A DNA stretch of 64,000 nt from Papio anubis (GCF_008728515.1 NC_044989.1:78269754-78333753), one strand, 5' to 3'; positions 12,930 through 24,222 are shown, counted from the first letter of the stretch. Translations and numbers: made by a program. Notes: a model not told the origin generated them from the sequence alone.

Positions 12930-13085
12930 CATATTTTATTCATTATTTCAGCAAATGTTTCTTGAGAATATACTTTTTGCCAGGCACTTTGTGAAGTTAT
13001 GAAAGTAGCAATGAAAAAAAAAAGGGCGCAGGGGTTTGGGGATCCTATTTCTAGTGAGTGAAACATGTAGAAGAATGATAAACAG
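12930..13085 (-). mobile_element. L2 LINE 3' end
   Basis: The plus strand reads as a diverged antisense L2 tail: an AGCAAATGTTTCTTGAG block (usual ACAAATATTTATTGAG), then TTGCCAGGCACTTTGTG, then an AGCAATGAA block. It is ancient and strongly diverged. Confidence 0.5.
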
Positions 13086-13099
13086 AATATTCCAGTCAT

Positions 13100-13288
13100 T
13101 GACACGGTTTGGATATTTGTCCCCTTTAAATCTCATGTTGAAGTGTGATCCCCGAGGTTGGGGATGGGGCCTGGTAGGAGGCATTTGGGTCATGGGGCCG
13201 GGTCCCTCATGAATGGCTCTGTGTGCTTTCCACGGTAGCAAGTGAGTTCTGGCTCCACTAGTGCACCTAGAGAGCTGGTTGTTTAATG
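13100..13288 (+). mobile_element. MST-type MaLR LTR, 5' part
   Basis: The stretch begins TGACACGGTTTGGATATTTG. It continues with AAATCTCATGTTGAAGTGTG, GGGGCCTGGTAGGAGGCATT, a TGGGTCATGGGG block and GAGAGCTGGTTGTTTAA, which is the 5' half of an MST LTR in order. The 3' half with the poly(A) signal is absent, so the copy is truncated near 13288. The 138-codon minus-strand frame at 12948-13364 crosses both this LTR and the L2 and is not a gene. Confidence 0.85.
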
Positions 13289-13577
13289 GAGTCTCACATC
13301 TGCCCCTGGATAGGCATCCAGGCAAAAGAAACAGTAGGTGTAAAAACAGCAAGAAGATTAGCATGGTCGGAGAGGAGAATAAGAAAAACCAAGGTCAATG
13401 GACCACCTAAATTCTTGAACAAAATTTATCTAATGGAAAATTCTGGGTTAAAATCTTCAGGAAGTATAAAGATGATGAGACTGAAATAAAACATGCATAC
13501 TTAAGACTTTGAAAAAATAATGAACTCCAGCTTCTCACAGTGGGACCTATTGTAGAGAGAGGTTGTGAAAATCTCTA

Positions 13578-13823
13578 TTCTTGTTTTTGAGACAGAGTCT
13601 CGCTCTGGCACCAGCCTGGTTCAAGTGATTCTCCTGCCTCAGCCTCCCGAGTAGCTCGGATTACAGGCATGCGCCACCACGCCCAGCTAATTTTTGTATT
13701 TTTAGTAGAGACGGGGTTTCACCTTGTTGGCCAGGATGGTCTCAAACTCCTGACCTCGTGATCTGCCCTTCTTGGCCTCTCAAAGTGCTGGGATTACAGG
13801 CGTGAGCCACTGCGCCTGGCCAG
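13578..13823 (-). mobile_element. AluS/Y-like element with internal deletion
   Basis: A minus-strand Alu runs from the T-rich tail complement to the GGCCAGGCGC 5' end. About 60-70 bp of the distal arm are missing: the plus strand jumps from GAGTCTCGCTCTGGCACC to CAGCCTGGTTCAAGTG. Near-identical flanks AAATCTCTA at 13569-13577 and 13824-13832 form the target-site duplication. Confidence 0.93.
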
Positions 13824-13949
13824 AAATCTCTAGTCTAACATCATGCCCATCTCACAATCAAATACAACACTGGCCCATGGTAACACACACCCTGGCACTG
13901 ATCTGGGGATTATTCCAACAATTACGGTCCTCTATTTTCCTACATTTTA

Positions 13950-14360
13950 TTTTACTTAAACTGTTTTAAGCACGGCATACATAAAAAATTAGACATATAT
14001 TTACAGTTCCACAAAGTTGTACGAAGTAAAAACATATACAACTGCCACTCAAACCAAAAAACAGAAATTGACAGTACTAAAGAAGCCTCCTCTGCCCTCT
14101 TCCAGGAATTTTCATTTCGAAATTAACTTTTTTAAAAAATTAGAGCAGACAAATTCTGCCTGGGCACATTATGCACATGCTTGCACCTATATATACTCTT
14201 TTATGTCTGTTGTTTTTGCTCAGTATTACATCTGTGAGATTTATACTCTCTGTGAGGTCTAAGGTGACATGCATATTTTAATTAGTGGATAATTCCTGTT
14301 GCATGAATACACCACAGTTCATTTATTCCTCTACTGTTAATGGTTAAGCTGACTATGTGG
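13950..14360 (-). mobile_element. probable L1M 3' region fragment
   Basis: The plus strand reads like antisense of old L1 3' sequence. A CAACTGCCACTCAAACC block precedes CTGCCCTCTTCCAGG, then CTGTTGTTTTTGCTCAGTATT, then GAATACACCACAGTTCATTT. Divergence is heavy and the ends are uncertain. Confidence 0.4.
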
Positions 14361-16239
14361 AATACAGTGTGAAAACAAAGAATGATGCATTCATAAACGT
14401 CCATCAGCATTTACTCCAGATTTTAAATATCTTGCACACTGGAGTACATAAACATACATCAGTGGATATGAAGTAATGAAAATACTGGGCAAAATTTTGA
14501 GGCATAATCAGAGGCCAGGATGCTAATATTAATAGTTCATTGCATTGTGTCCAATGGAAGACGCAAACATTCTAGATTGTGACCGAAAATAGAGAGGAGC
14601 TCTGCTAAGCATCATTAAAGAAAAGCAATTCAACCAAAAGATCAGGTAAGACCAACATAATGTTAATTCCTATTGCTTCCTTTGGTAACACCAGAAAGCA
14701 AAAGAAGCAAAGCAAAAGAAGCATTTTTTTTCTTTTTTTAAAAAAATAGTATCTAGGTTTATTAACATCTTCAGTTACTGGAGGTTGGTATTAGCAATGA
14801 TTAAATTACTCTCAAACTTTCAACGTGATTGGGGATCCCCAATCCTGACTGAGATTCAGGAGACCAGATAGTCAAAAATAAGGTAAAACCAGTGGTAAAA
14901 AGCTTCACTTTCTTCTAGATGACTATTAGAAGATGCTGTGACAACTGATTTTATTATGCCAGAGTAGAAAGAAAAAAGTAATAGTATTTAAAGAACTTAG
15001 TATTGATCTACTCAGTATATACCTGGGCCCAATTCACAAAACAGATATTCACCCAGCAGTATTATCTGCTACAGAAAAATCTTGAAATGCATTAAAAATT
15101 TACCAAATTAAAATGGAAGAATAATCTTGATTATCAATAGCGAGTGGCCTCTTGGGAAAGAGCAGAGAAAGCAGTCTCTCCCCCTCTCTAAGTAAGTACC
15201 TTTGTGTTACGTCTCACACTTTGCCCTGAAACAAAAGATACAAAACTATCTGAACTCTATCCTCATTGACTTCATCAGATGAAGAATTTTATTAGGCAAT
15301 GGAAGACTATGACTGAAAAGAAGTTTTCTTTTGCAAGTGAAGAGAAGTGGGGGATTTAAACAATGCTATGTAATGCCTTTTAAGACATTTCTGACTAGTA
15401 TTTCCTTAAAATGCCACAGAAGGCAATTCTGTAGGGTCAAGAGCAATACTTACGTATTCAACGAGGTCCTTCTACTAATAAATCCTTAAATTTCCGTGAG
15501 GGACAACATCATGAAATCCCACATCTTTGCATTAAGGTATAGACTATGTTGTCTAATAAACAATTACCTAATAATAATGTTGAGTGCACACACATGTACA
15601 CACAAATATAATACATACCCATATGAAGGGAAAAGTAAATAATATATTACTCTTGGGCTAATAACTTGCTGGCTGCTCAGACAAAGGGACAGGTTGATGT
15701 AAAAAGCAGAGGGGAATTTCTTTGGTTCTTTTCACAAATAAATCATAGTGTGATAAAAGATACCCTGTAGAAAACATATTATGAAAAAAAATCATTTACC
15801 AGACAACTTGACCATAAATCTACTTGTGATTTAATTGGAACAGTATAGCCTACTGAACTAACTCAAAGAAGGTGAGGAAAGGGAAACATATTTCTCTTTG
15901 GAATTAAAAGTACATAATATATTTTTATTATCTAGAATGATGGTGTATAGGTGGGTATCAAAACTCTGCCTTCTAAATGTTCATAACACAGGCAGGAATA
16001 ATGCATAATTCTTTTTCCAACATCTTATCTAGCATGCTTTATTTTCCTGACCTTCTCTTTGCTTACATTGATTATTTTATCTACGTGGTACTACCCTCAA
16101 AGATTGCAGCCCAGAATCTAAACTTGTGTTTGAATAAACATAGCAAAATGTAACAATGACACTAATAAATGCCCCTGTACTTCAATGCTACATTTTAATG
16201 TAGTCCAAATCTTGCTCCTAGATTTCATTTGGCTATGAC
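14361..16239. other. unassigned AT-rich DNA
   Basis: No gene or confident repeat was recognised. The stretch contains an 18-bp perfect palindrome at 14827-14844 (GATTGGGGATCCCCAATC). Confidence 0.4.
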
Positions 16240-16586
16240 ACTTTCTTTGACTTTCATTGCTTTTATCTGTATCCATAGTGATTCATAGTTTATTTTATAC
16301 CATCACATTTTGCATGACATCCTGGGATCACCTGATACTCTAAATTTTTTAAAAAAATTTGTATATATTAATGTTCACTCTTTGTGGGGTAAATTTCTGT
16401 GAACTTTGTAAAATAAAATATTGAATACTTTATAATTTTGTTGTTCAAATTGTTCTATCTTTGGCCATTGTCAGCTCTTTCTGTGGGCTTCTGTGTCACT
16501 TTATATAACCTCATCATTTTGTGTGCATGTGTTTACACTAAAAGATGCACTAGGCTTATCTTGTCTATATTCTGATCTTAAACTCA

Positions 16587-16720
16587 TTTTCCTTCCTTCC
16601 TTCCATCCTTCCTTCCTTCCTTCCTTCCTTCCTTCCTTCCTTCCTTCCTCCCTCCCTCCCTCCCTCCCTCTCTCCCTCTCTCTCCCCCTCTCTTTCTCTC
16701 TTTCTCTCTTTCTTTCTTTC
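16587..16720. repeat. (TTCC)n/(TCCC)n/(TTTC)n tract, Alu tail derived
   Basis: About 130 bp of pyrimidine tetranucleotides lie exactly between the left target-site copy (AAACTCA, 16580-16586) and the Alu body. On the minus strand this is a purine tract (GGAA, GGGA, GAAA). Its position shows it grew from the Alu poly(A) tail. The 92- and 80-codon frames across it are low-complexity artefacts. Confidence 0.93.
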
Positions 16721-17006
16721 TTTTTTATGGAGTTTCACTCTTGTTGCCCAGGCTGGAGTGCAATGGTGTGATCTCTGCTCACTACAACCTCCACCTCCGG
16801 GCTTCAAGTGATTCTCCTGCCTCAGCCTCCCAAGTAGCTGGGATTACAGGCATGTCCCACCATGCCTGGCTAATTTTCTATTTTTAGTAGAGACAGGGTT
16901 TCTCCATGTTGGTCAGGCTGGTCTCGAACTCCCAACCTCAGGTGATCTGCCTCTCCTCGGCCTCCCAAAGTGCTGGGATTACAGGTGTGAGCCACTGTGC
17001 CTGGCC
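16721..17006 (-). mobile_element. AluS-like element
   Basis: A full two-arm Alu on the minus strand: the plus strand shows TGCCCAGGCTGGAGTGCAAT, then CCTCAGCCTCCCAAGTAGCT, then CCCAAAGTGCTGGGATTACA, ending CTGTGCCTGGCC. The flanks AAACTCA at 16580-16586 and 17007-17013 give the target-site duplication. Confidence 0.95.
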
Positions 17007-18930
17007 AAACTCAGTCATTTTCTCATAAGTTTGTTTCTTTTTGTTGGAGGATGGTATTAGAAACTGAGATGTTAGTGCTAGGTGTACACTTGTTGTTCTG
17101 GATATCATTTCTTCTAGGCCTACTCAGCTGACAAAGAAGGACATATATGTGTGTTTATCAGTCTATGTATATACATATAAATATTTCTATATGTCATCAA
17201 CATCTATAATAGTGTAAAAATGAGTTCACATTGATATCTCCAATTCCAGTCTATTACCACATGGACTTTTCTAGCAACTTCTCTTTGCTCATCTGTAACT
17301 TTCCACTACAACAGTGAGAAATCGGGCTCCTGCCATCTGTCATCCATTTACTTAATTTTTTAGTTCCAGAATATGCATATAGTTGAATCAGAATTTTTAA
17401 ACCATATCCTCATAGCCAATATTTCATCAGTTGGAACACAGTACTTATACAGTTTCTTTGCCTTTAGTCTTATGGAACCCACTTGTTTCCAAAATTACTT
17501 AGGTCAGCACTCTTTACACCCACCCCATTCAGTGAGGTTTCATGCATTTATAATATAGTTTTCTCACATTCTGCATTACCTTCTGGGATCTCTTGATACT
17601 CTAAATGCTTTTTAAAATTTTTATATGCATTAATATTCACTCTTTGTGCTGTAAATTTCTATGTGCTTTATAAATGCATATTGCCATGTAGTCTTCATTA
17701 CATCAACAAATAGAATAGTTTCACTGCATTAAAAAATATCTACTGGGCTTTACTTACTTAAAACGTTTCTCTTCTTTTACATTTTCCAGAATGTTATATA
17801 AAGGGAATCATACAGAAAGTAGCCTTTTCAGACTGGCTTTTACACTCAGTAGTATTCATTTACATTTAATTATGTTTTATGGGGACTTGATAGTGCATTT
17901 CTTTTTATTATTTTATTTTATTGACATACCACAGTTGATCCAGTCATCCTTTACAGAAGGCTTTGGTTGTTTCCATTTTTGAAAATTATAAGTAAAGCTA
18001 CTATAAACATATGCAGGACCCTTTTTGTGTGTGTGGTGTGTGAACATAAGTTTTGAAATTAGTCAGTGAATATCTAGAAACAGGATTGCTGGATCGTGTG
18101 CTACATTTATGTTTAGCTTTGTAAGAAACGGCCAAACTGTCTTCCAAAGGAGCTGCGCCATTTTGTAGCTGTACAGTTTGCATTCCCACCATCAAAGAGT
18201 AAGAATTCCTGTTGCTTCTCATCCTCATCAGCAAGTGGAATAGCTGTTCTTTATTGGGCTTTGGTTTTATTTTTCTTTATTTTTGGATTTTAGTCATTCT
18301 AATTAGTTGTAATGCATTTTGTTGTTTCAATGTACAAGTCCCTAATGATAAATGATGTTGAATATCTTTTCCTATGCTTATTGGCCATCTGTATATCTTG
18401 TTTGCTGAGGCATCTGTTCAGATCATTTGCCAGTTTGGGGGTTGTTTCCTTATTGTTAAGCATAAAAGCTGTTTTTTATTTTGGATATAAGTTCCTTATG
18501 AGATATGCTTTTTTTGCAAATGCTTTCTTCGAGTCTATGGCTTCTCTTTTTATTCTCTAAACTGTCTTTCCCTGAGCAAAAGTTTTTTTAATTTCAGCAA
18601 AACCTGATTTATCATTTTTTAAATTTCTTATGTCATGCTTTTGATGCTGTATCTAGAAACTCATTACCAAGCCCAATGTCACATGGAGTTTTATCCGAAG
18701 TTTTCTTCTAAATATTTTTAAATTTTTAAACATTTTAACGTTAGGTCTACAATGCATTTCAATTTCTGTAAAATTGTAAAGTCCGTCTACATTCTTTTTT
18801 TGTACATGAACTTAATTTTTCTAGTAACATTTGTTGAAAAGTCTATTATTTCTCCACTGAAAGCCTTTGTTATTTTTTCAAAAATTGTAGAGAATAGATA
18901 CTACGATCTATTTATATTCAGAATGATTCT

Positions 18931-19742
18931 AAGGCCATTTCCCCCACACCAACCTATTCTCCAACTTTCCAGGCACCAACTGGGTGTCCTACAATTCAAT
19001 TCAATTCTGACACTAACTATCTGAACTTAGATCAGACCCCACAGGTTAAGGGCTCAGTCCCACAAGAGTGCCCTCATTTCTGATACCAATAGAAAGTCTA
19101 AGCCACTCACATTTTTAACTAACCAGCTATAAATTGGATTTCCACAATCCTCTCTCGAGGTTTGATGATTTGCTAGAACAACTCCCAGAACCCAAATAAG
19201 CACTTAAGTTACATTTATTAGTTCATTATAAAGGACACAAATAGACAGTCAGAAGAAGGGGTGCATAGGCAAGACACAGAAGGGTTCTGAGCACAGAAGC
19301 TTCTGTCCCACTGAGTTAGGGTGGGCTACTCTCTAGACACATGAACGTCTTCATCATTTTGGTGAACCTGGGGTTTTCTGAACTCCATCATTTAAGGTTG
19401 TTAAGGAGGCTTCATTACGTAAGCGTTATTGATTAAACCAATAGCCATTGGAGATTGAGCTCAGTATCTACCCTTTCTTTCCTCCCCAGAGGTAGGGAAG
19501 GTGAAGCTGAAAGTCCCAATTCTTTTATCGCTGATTGGTTTCTCTGGCAACCAGCTTTCATCCAGAAGTTATCTAGGGACCCATCAAGAGTCAGGTCATT
19601 AGCATCAACTCAGGTATGGCATAAAGGGGCTTATTATACATAACAATAAATGTTCTTTTCAATTTAACATTCAGAAAATTACAGTCTTTTTAAAAGTTTT
19701 GTGCCAAGAACCAAAAATAAAGACCATGGATTTACTTATTAT
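18931..19742 (-). mobile_element. ERVL-type LTR (MER21-like), antisense
   Basis: The plus strand shows AACAACTCCCAGAACCCAAA, then ACATTTATTAGTTCATTATA, GGGTGCATAGGCAAG, a GGAGGCTTCATTACGTAAGC block, GGCAACCAGCTTTCATCCAG, and a closing CCAAAAATAAAGACC with TTATTATCA. That order matches the antisense of an ERVL-class LTR that I associate with MER21, though the name is uncertain. It interrupts the antisense L1. The left boundary is approximate. Confidence 0.55.
19179..19232. repeat. 54-bp local direct repeat, copy 1
   Basis: This stretch matches 19743-19796 at 50 of 54 positions by eye, without gaps. The shared core is AAATAAGCACTTAAGTTACA followed by TTTATTAG. Confidence 0.9.
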
Positions 19743-19796
19743 CAGCTCACAGAACTCAAATAAGCACTTAAGTTACATTTATTAGTTTATTATAAA
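19743..19796. repeat. 54-bp local direct repeat, copy 2
   Basis: This is the second copy of the LTR-internal segment at 19179-19232, placed just beyond the LTR right end and in the same orientation. It suggests a second truncated LTR copy or a local duplication. Confidence 0.9.
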
Positions 19797-19820
19797 TAAA
19801 CTAGTCATAATAACATTATC

Positions 19821-20064
19821 TTGGAAGGCCAAAGTCAGGAGATCAAGACCATCCTGGCTAACACGGTGAAACCCCATCTCTACTAAAAATACAAAAGATT
19901 AGCCAGATGTGGTGGCAGACGCCTGTAGTCCCAGCTACACGGGAGGCTGAGGCAGGAGAATGGTGCGAACCTGGGAGGCAGAGCTTGCAGTGAGCCGAGA
20001 TCGGACCACTGCACTCCAGCCTGAGCAACAGAGCAAGACTGTCTCAAAACAAACAAACAAAAAA
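19821..20064 (+). mobile_element. Alu (AluY-like), 5' truncated with internal deletion
   Basis: The element enters at TTGGAAGGCCAAAG, skips directly to GTCAGGAGATCAAGACCATC, and then follows AluY/S through GAGCTTGCAGTGAGCCGAG. It ends in an AAACAAACAAACAAAAAA tail. The first part of the left arm is missing. It sits between ERVL-LTR sequence and antisense L1. Confidence 0.92.
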
Positions 20065-21649
20065 GCATGATCATAACCAGTAAGATTTGACTTAAATGTT
20101 TGGTAGAATTCACCAGTAAACCCATCTTGGCCGTTTTTGTTTTCTTTTTTGGAAGGCTATTATTTATTTATTTATTATTTTCTAATAGACACAGGCCTAT
20201 TCACATTACTTATATTTTCTTGTTGAAATTTGGTAGCTTATGTTTTATAAGGATTTGATTAATTTCATTTCAGGTTATCAAAATGGTGAGAACAGTCATT
20301 CATAGTATTCCTTCATTAACATCATTAACATTTTAATAGCTGTGGGATTAGTAGTGATAGCTCCTCCTTCATTTCTACATCTTTTTTATTTCATTTCATT
20401 GACTTACAAATATAAGTAATTTGTGTCTTATTTTTTTATATCTCTGGCTAAATGAAATCTGCCTAAGCATTTATCAATTTTATTTATCTTTTAACAGAAT
20501 AAGTTTTTTTCATTGATTTTCCCTATTTTTTTCTGTTTTCAATTTTATCAATTATTGCTCTAATTTTTGTTATTTTTTTCTTCTGCTTACTCTAGGTTTA
20601 CATTGCCATTCTTCATCTACTTTTCTAAATTGGAAGCTCAGGTTTTTTATTTTAGATACTCTTTTCCAATACATATATTTAATGCAATAAATTTTCCACT
20701 AGGCACTGTTTTTGCCGCATTTCTCAATTCTTCTTAAGTCATATTTTTATTTTTATATTGTTAAAAATATGTTTTCAGCTTCTCTTAAGATTTTTTGGTT
20801 CGTGATATTTAGATGTATGTTGTTAAATCTCAAGATATTTTGCGAATTTTTTCAATGACCATTCTGTTACTGAGTTCAAGTTTAATTCCATTGTGGTATG
20901 GAAACACACGGTATTAGTCTGTTCTCATGCTGCTATGAAGAAATATCTGAGGCTGGGTAATTTATAAAGAAAAGAGGTTTAATTAACTCACAGATCCTTA
21001 TGACTGGGGAGGCCTCAGGAAATTTACAGTCATGGTGGAAGGCACCTCTTCACAGGGTAGTGGGAGGGAGAACGAGTGCTGAGCAAAGGGGGAAGCCCCT
21101 TATAAAACCATCAGATCTCATGAGAACTCACCAATTATCATGACAGCACACGGGGAAACTGCCCCCATGATCTAATCACTTCCTACAAGGTCCCTCCCCC
21201 ACCACATGGGGTTTACAATCCATATTACAATTCAAAATGAGATTTGGGTGAAAACATAGAGCCAGACCATATTACATACTATGTATGTATGATCTACCCT
21301 TTAAATTTGTTAAGCTGTATTTTGCAACCCAGAATATGGTTTATCTTGGTGGAAGTTCTATAAGGGAGGTAAAGAAGAATGTGTCTTCACTGTTGTTGAA
21401 AGGATTGTTCTATAAATTTAATTCACTAATTAGAGTGATAGTGCTGTTTAATCTATATCTTTACTAGTTTCCTGCCAACTTGAACTATTAATTACTGACA
21501 AAAGGGTATTGAAGTCAGCAACTATGATACTGAATTTCTGTGTTCCCAGATTTATCATTTTTTCATCTCATTGGTTGTGACTCACTATTGTTAGATGCTT
21601 ACACTTTCAAGATTAATGTATCTTCTTAAAAAATTAATCTCTTTATAAT
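20065..21649 (-). mobile_element. antisense L1M ORF2 fragment
   Basis: The plus strand is the reverse complement of L1 ORF2: a TAGAATTCACCAGTAAACCC block, then AGTTCAAGTTTAATTCCATT, then AGTCAGCAACTATGATACTG and AGATGCTTACACTTTCAAG. An MST LTR (20910-21274) is inserted in it, and the Tigger1 element begins at its right end. Stops and frameshifts are throughout. It probably belongs with the L1ME fragment further left, but a stretch of ORF2 between them is missing. Confidence 0.75.
20910..21274 (-). mobile_element. MST-type solo MaLR LTR
   Basis: The plus strand starts GGTATTAGTCTGTTCTCATG and ends GAGCCAGACCATATTA, the reverse complement of an MST LTR. Near-identical 5-bp flanks, CACAC (20905-20909) and CATAC (21275-21279), agree with the 5-bp target duplication of MaLR elements. 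No internal sequence is present, so this is a solo LTR inside the antisense L1. Confidence 0.9.
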
Positions 21650-21848
21650 TACAGGAATGCCTCAGGTATATTGTAGGTTTGGTTCTAAACTATTGCAATA
21701 AAATAAACAATACTTTTATTATTTCCCAATACATATAAAGGTTGTGTTTACAATACACTGTAGTTTATTAATTGTGCAATAACATTGTGTCTAAGAAACA
21801 ATGTATATATCTTAATTTTAAAATACTTTATTGCTAAAATAACGCTAA

Positions 21849-22696
21849 TGATCTACTAAGTCTTCAGCGAGTCGTAATCTTTTGGAGGTTCTTGCTTCAG
21901 TGTTGATGGCTATTGGTTGACCAGGGTGGTGGTTGCTGAAAGTTGGGGAAGCTGTGCCAATTTCTTAAATAAGACAACAATGAAGTTTGCTTCATTGATT
22001 TACTCTTTCTTTCATGGAAGACATGCCTGTAGCATGTGATGCTACTTGACAGCATTTTATCCACAGTAGAACTTTTCTCAAAATTAGAGTCAATCTTTTT
22101 AAAGTCTACTACTGCTTTATCAACTTTATGGACCAATCTGTGTTGTCATTTCTTTACAAGGATTAGATTTCATCTCAAAAATCATTTTCTTTGCTCATCC
22201 ATTAGAAACAAGTCCTCATTTTTGAAAGTTTTATTATGAGATTACAGCAGTTCAGTCACATCTCCAGGCTCCACTTTTAATTCTTGTTTTTTTACTATTT
22301 CTGCCAAAACTTTAGTTACTTTCTCCCTTGAAGTCTTGAATTCCTCAAAGTCCTTCATGAGAATCACCTTCTTCGAACCCCTGTTAATGTTGATATTTTG
22401 ACCTCCCATGAAACACAAATGTTCTTAATGTCATCTAGAATGCTGAATTCTTTCCAGAATGTTTTCAATTTACTTTGCTCAGATCATCAGAGAAATCACT
22501 ACTGACAACAATTATAGCCTTATAAAATATATTTCTTAACTAACAAGACTTGAAAGGCAAAATTACTTCTTGATCCATGGGCTACCAAGTTGATGTTATA
22601 TTAGCAGGCATGAAAACAAATTAATCTCCTTGTAAATCTCTGTCAGAGGTCTTGGGTGACCAATTGCATTGTCAATTAGTAGAAATATTTTGAAAG

Positions 22697-22731
<35 letters not shown>

Positions 22732-23632
22732 AGCAGTGGATCCTAATAGTGGGCCTGAAATATTCAGTAAACCATGTTGTAAACAGACGTGCTATCTTTA
22801 AGGAAACATTGTTGAATTCATTGAAAAATTGAATCCATTGTCATTCATTGAAACATTGTTGTTTTATTGATAAAGCATTGGCAGATGGAATTTAGACTAA
22901 TTATTAAGGACCCTAACATTTTTGAAATAGTAAATGAACAGTTGCTCACACTGAAAGTCACCAGCTATATTAGTCCCTAACTAGAGTCAGCTTGTCTTTT
23001 GAAGCATTGAAGCCAAACACTGACATTTTCTCTAAAGCTATGAAATTCTTAGATGGCATCTTCTTCCAATATCAATATAAGGCTATTTCATCTACATTGA
23101 AAATCTGTTGTTTAGTATAGCCATCTTCATCAATTATCTTGGCTAGATCTTCTGGATAACTTGCTACAGCTTCTGCATCAGCACTTGCTGCTTCACCTTG
23201 CACTTTTATATTATGGAGACAGCTTCTTTTCTTAAACCTCATGAACCAACCTCTGCCAGCTTCAATTGTTTCTTCTGTAGCTTCTTTACCTGTCTCCGCC
23301 TTTATAGAGTTGAAGAGAGTTAGGGGCTTGCTCTGGATTAGGCTTTGGCTTGAGAGACTATTGTGGCTCTATGCAGTCCCACTAAAACTTGCCCCCAATC
23401 AGCAATAAGTTTGTTTGACTTTCTTATCATTCATGTGTTCTCTGGAGTAGCTCTTTTGAATTTCTTCAAGGACTCTTACTGTGCATTGACAAGCTGGCTG
23501 TTTGGTGCAAGAGGCTTCCCTTGCAGCCTATCTCAACTTTAGCCATGCCTTCCTCACTAAGCTTAATTATTTCTAACTTTAGGTTTAGTCAGATAAATGA
23601 GATTCTTTCTTCCATTTGAACACTTAGAGGTC
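21849..23632 (-). pseudogene. Tigger1 transposase remnant (pogo-like DDE family)
   Basis: The minus strand retains recognisable pieces of a Tigger1 transposase, an enzyme that in its living relatives cuts and pastes the element at TA dinucleotides. The expected start is altered: the codon before the TSKCSNGRK stretch reads GTG. In-frame stops and indels follow within about 25 codons. A C-terminal piece is still open for 80 codons (21897-22136, with LVHKVDKA-like and SLLSYLRN motifs). The poly-T run at 22699-22730 and several indels break the catalytic region. It cannot make a functional protein. CENP-B and the TIGD genes are known host relatives of this family, but nothing here suggests domestication. 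Confidence 0.8.
22699..22730. repeat. poly(T) tract, 32 bases
   Basis: A homopolymer inside the transposase remnant, between GAAAGAA and GAGCAGTGG. It probably arose by slippage from a short T run of the Tigger. Confidence 0.95.
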
Positions 23633-23715
23633 ACTGTAGGGTTATTAATTGCCATGATTTCAATACTCTTGTGTCTTAGGGAATATGGAATCCTGAGGAA
23701 AGAGATAAGGATGGA

Positions 23716-24114
23716 TGATATGGTTAAGCTTTGTGTCCCCACCCAAATCACAAACCTCCTCTTGAATTGCAATACCTGTAATCCCCATAATCTCCACATG
23801 TCAAGAGACAGACCCGCTGAAGGTAACTGAATAGTGGGGGTGTTTCCTCCATATTGTTTTCATGATACTGAGTGAGTTCTCATAAAATCTGATGGTTTTA
23901 TAAGGGGCTCTTCCCCTCTTTGCTCAGCATTTCTTCTTCCTGCTGCCTTGTGAAGAAAGTGTCTTGCTTCCCCTTTGCCTTCTGCCATGATTGTAAGTTT
24001 CCTGAGGTGTGTCCCCAGACATGCTGGACTGTGAGTCAATTAAACCTCTTACCCTTATAAATTACCCAGTCTCAGGCAGTTCTTTATAAAGCAGTATGAA
24101 AATGGACTAACACA
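23716..24114 (+). mobile_element. THE1/MST-type solo MaLR LTR
   Basis: It starts TGATATGGTTAAGCTTTGTG and ends AATGGACTAACACA. In between it carries TTCCGCCATGATTGT-like and GTCAATTAAACCTCTT blocks in the THE1/MST order. The 5-bp flanks ATGGA (23711-23715) and ATGGG (24115-24119) agree at four of five positions. It splits the Tigger1, so it is younger than the Tigger insertion. Confidence 0.9.
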
Positions 24115-24222
24115 ATGGGAATACAGCTGTTCCATGGAGAAGTCAGAACACAGACATTTATCAATTCAGTTCATCATTTTATATGGTCTCTGTTCATGGC
24201 AACACAAAACAATTACAATAAT

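Larger units (their letters stand above)
16240..18930 (-). mobile_element. L1ME-type 3' UTR and ORF2 3' end, antisense
   Basis: The plus strand shows antisense L1ME-like blocks in order. First is a CTGGGATCACCTGATACTC module (16322-16416), followed by TTCTATCTTTGGCCATTGTC and GGCCTACTCAGCTGAC. A second related CTGGGATCTCTTGATACTC module follows (17583-17677). Next come GAATCATACAGAAAGTAGCC and TTTTCAGACTGGCTTTTACA, and then ORF2 C-terminal sequence. An Alu with its tail (16587-17006) interrupts it. The second copy of the 3' UTR module suggests two L1ME fragments or an internal duplication. No intact frame remains. Confidence 0.75.
21652..24222 (-). mobile_element. Tigger1 DNA transposon, 5'-truncated, interrupted by an LTR
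   Basis: The left end begins CAGGAATGCCTCAGGTATAT, a diverged Tigger1 terminal repeat, directly after the dinucleotide TA (21650-21651), the pogo/Tigger target. The sequence then follows Tigger1 in reverse through the transposase region. The THE1/MST LTR at 23716-24114 is inserted in it. Tigger sequence resumes at 24115 (AAGTCAGAACACAGACATTT) and stops at 24222, where L1 sequence starts abruptly. The right terminal repeat is missing. A 32-base T run at 22699-22730 replaces a much shorter one expected in the family. Confidence 0.88.

Noticed and set aside
12948..13364. 138-codon minus-strand open frame, the longest in the window
   Set aside because: It runs across an L2 tail and an MST LTR in antisense. 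Its composition follows the repeats.
16493..16807. Low-complexity Ser/Pro/Leu or Arg/Glu/Gly-rich proteins on the two strands
   Set aside because: Both are translations of the (TTCC)n-type microsatellite next to an Alu.
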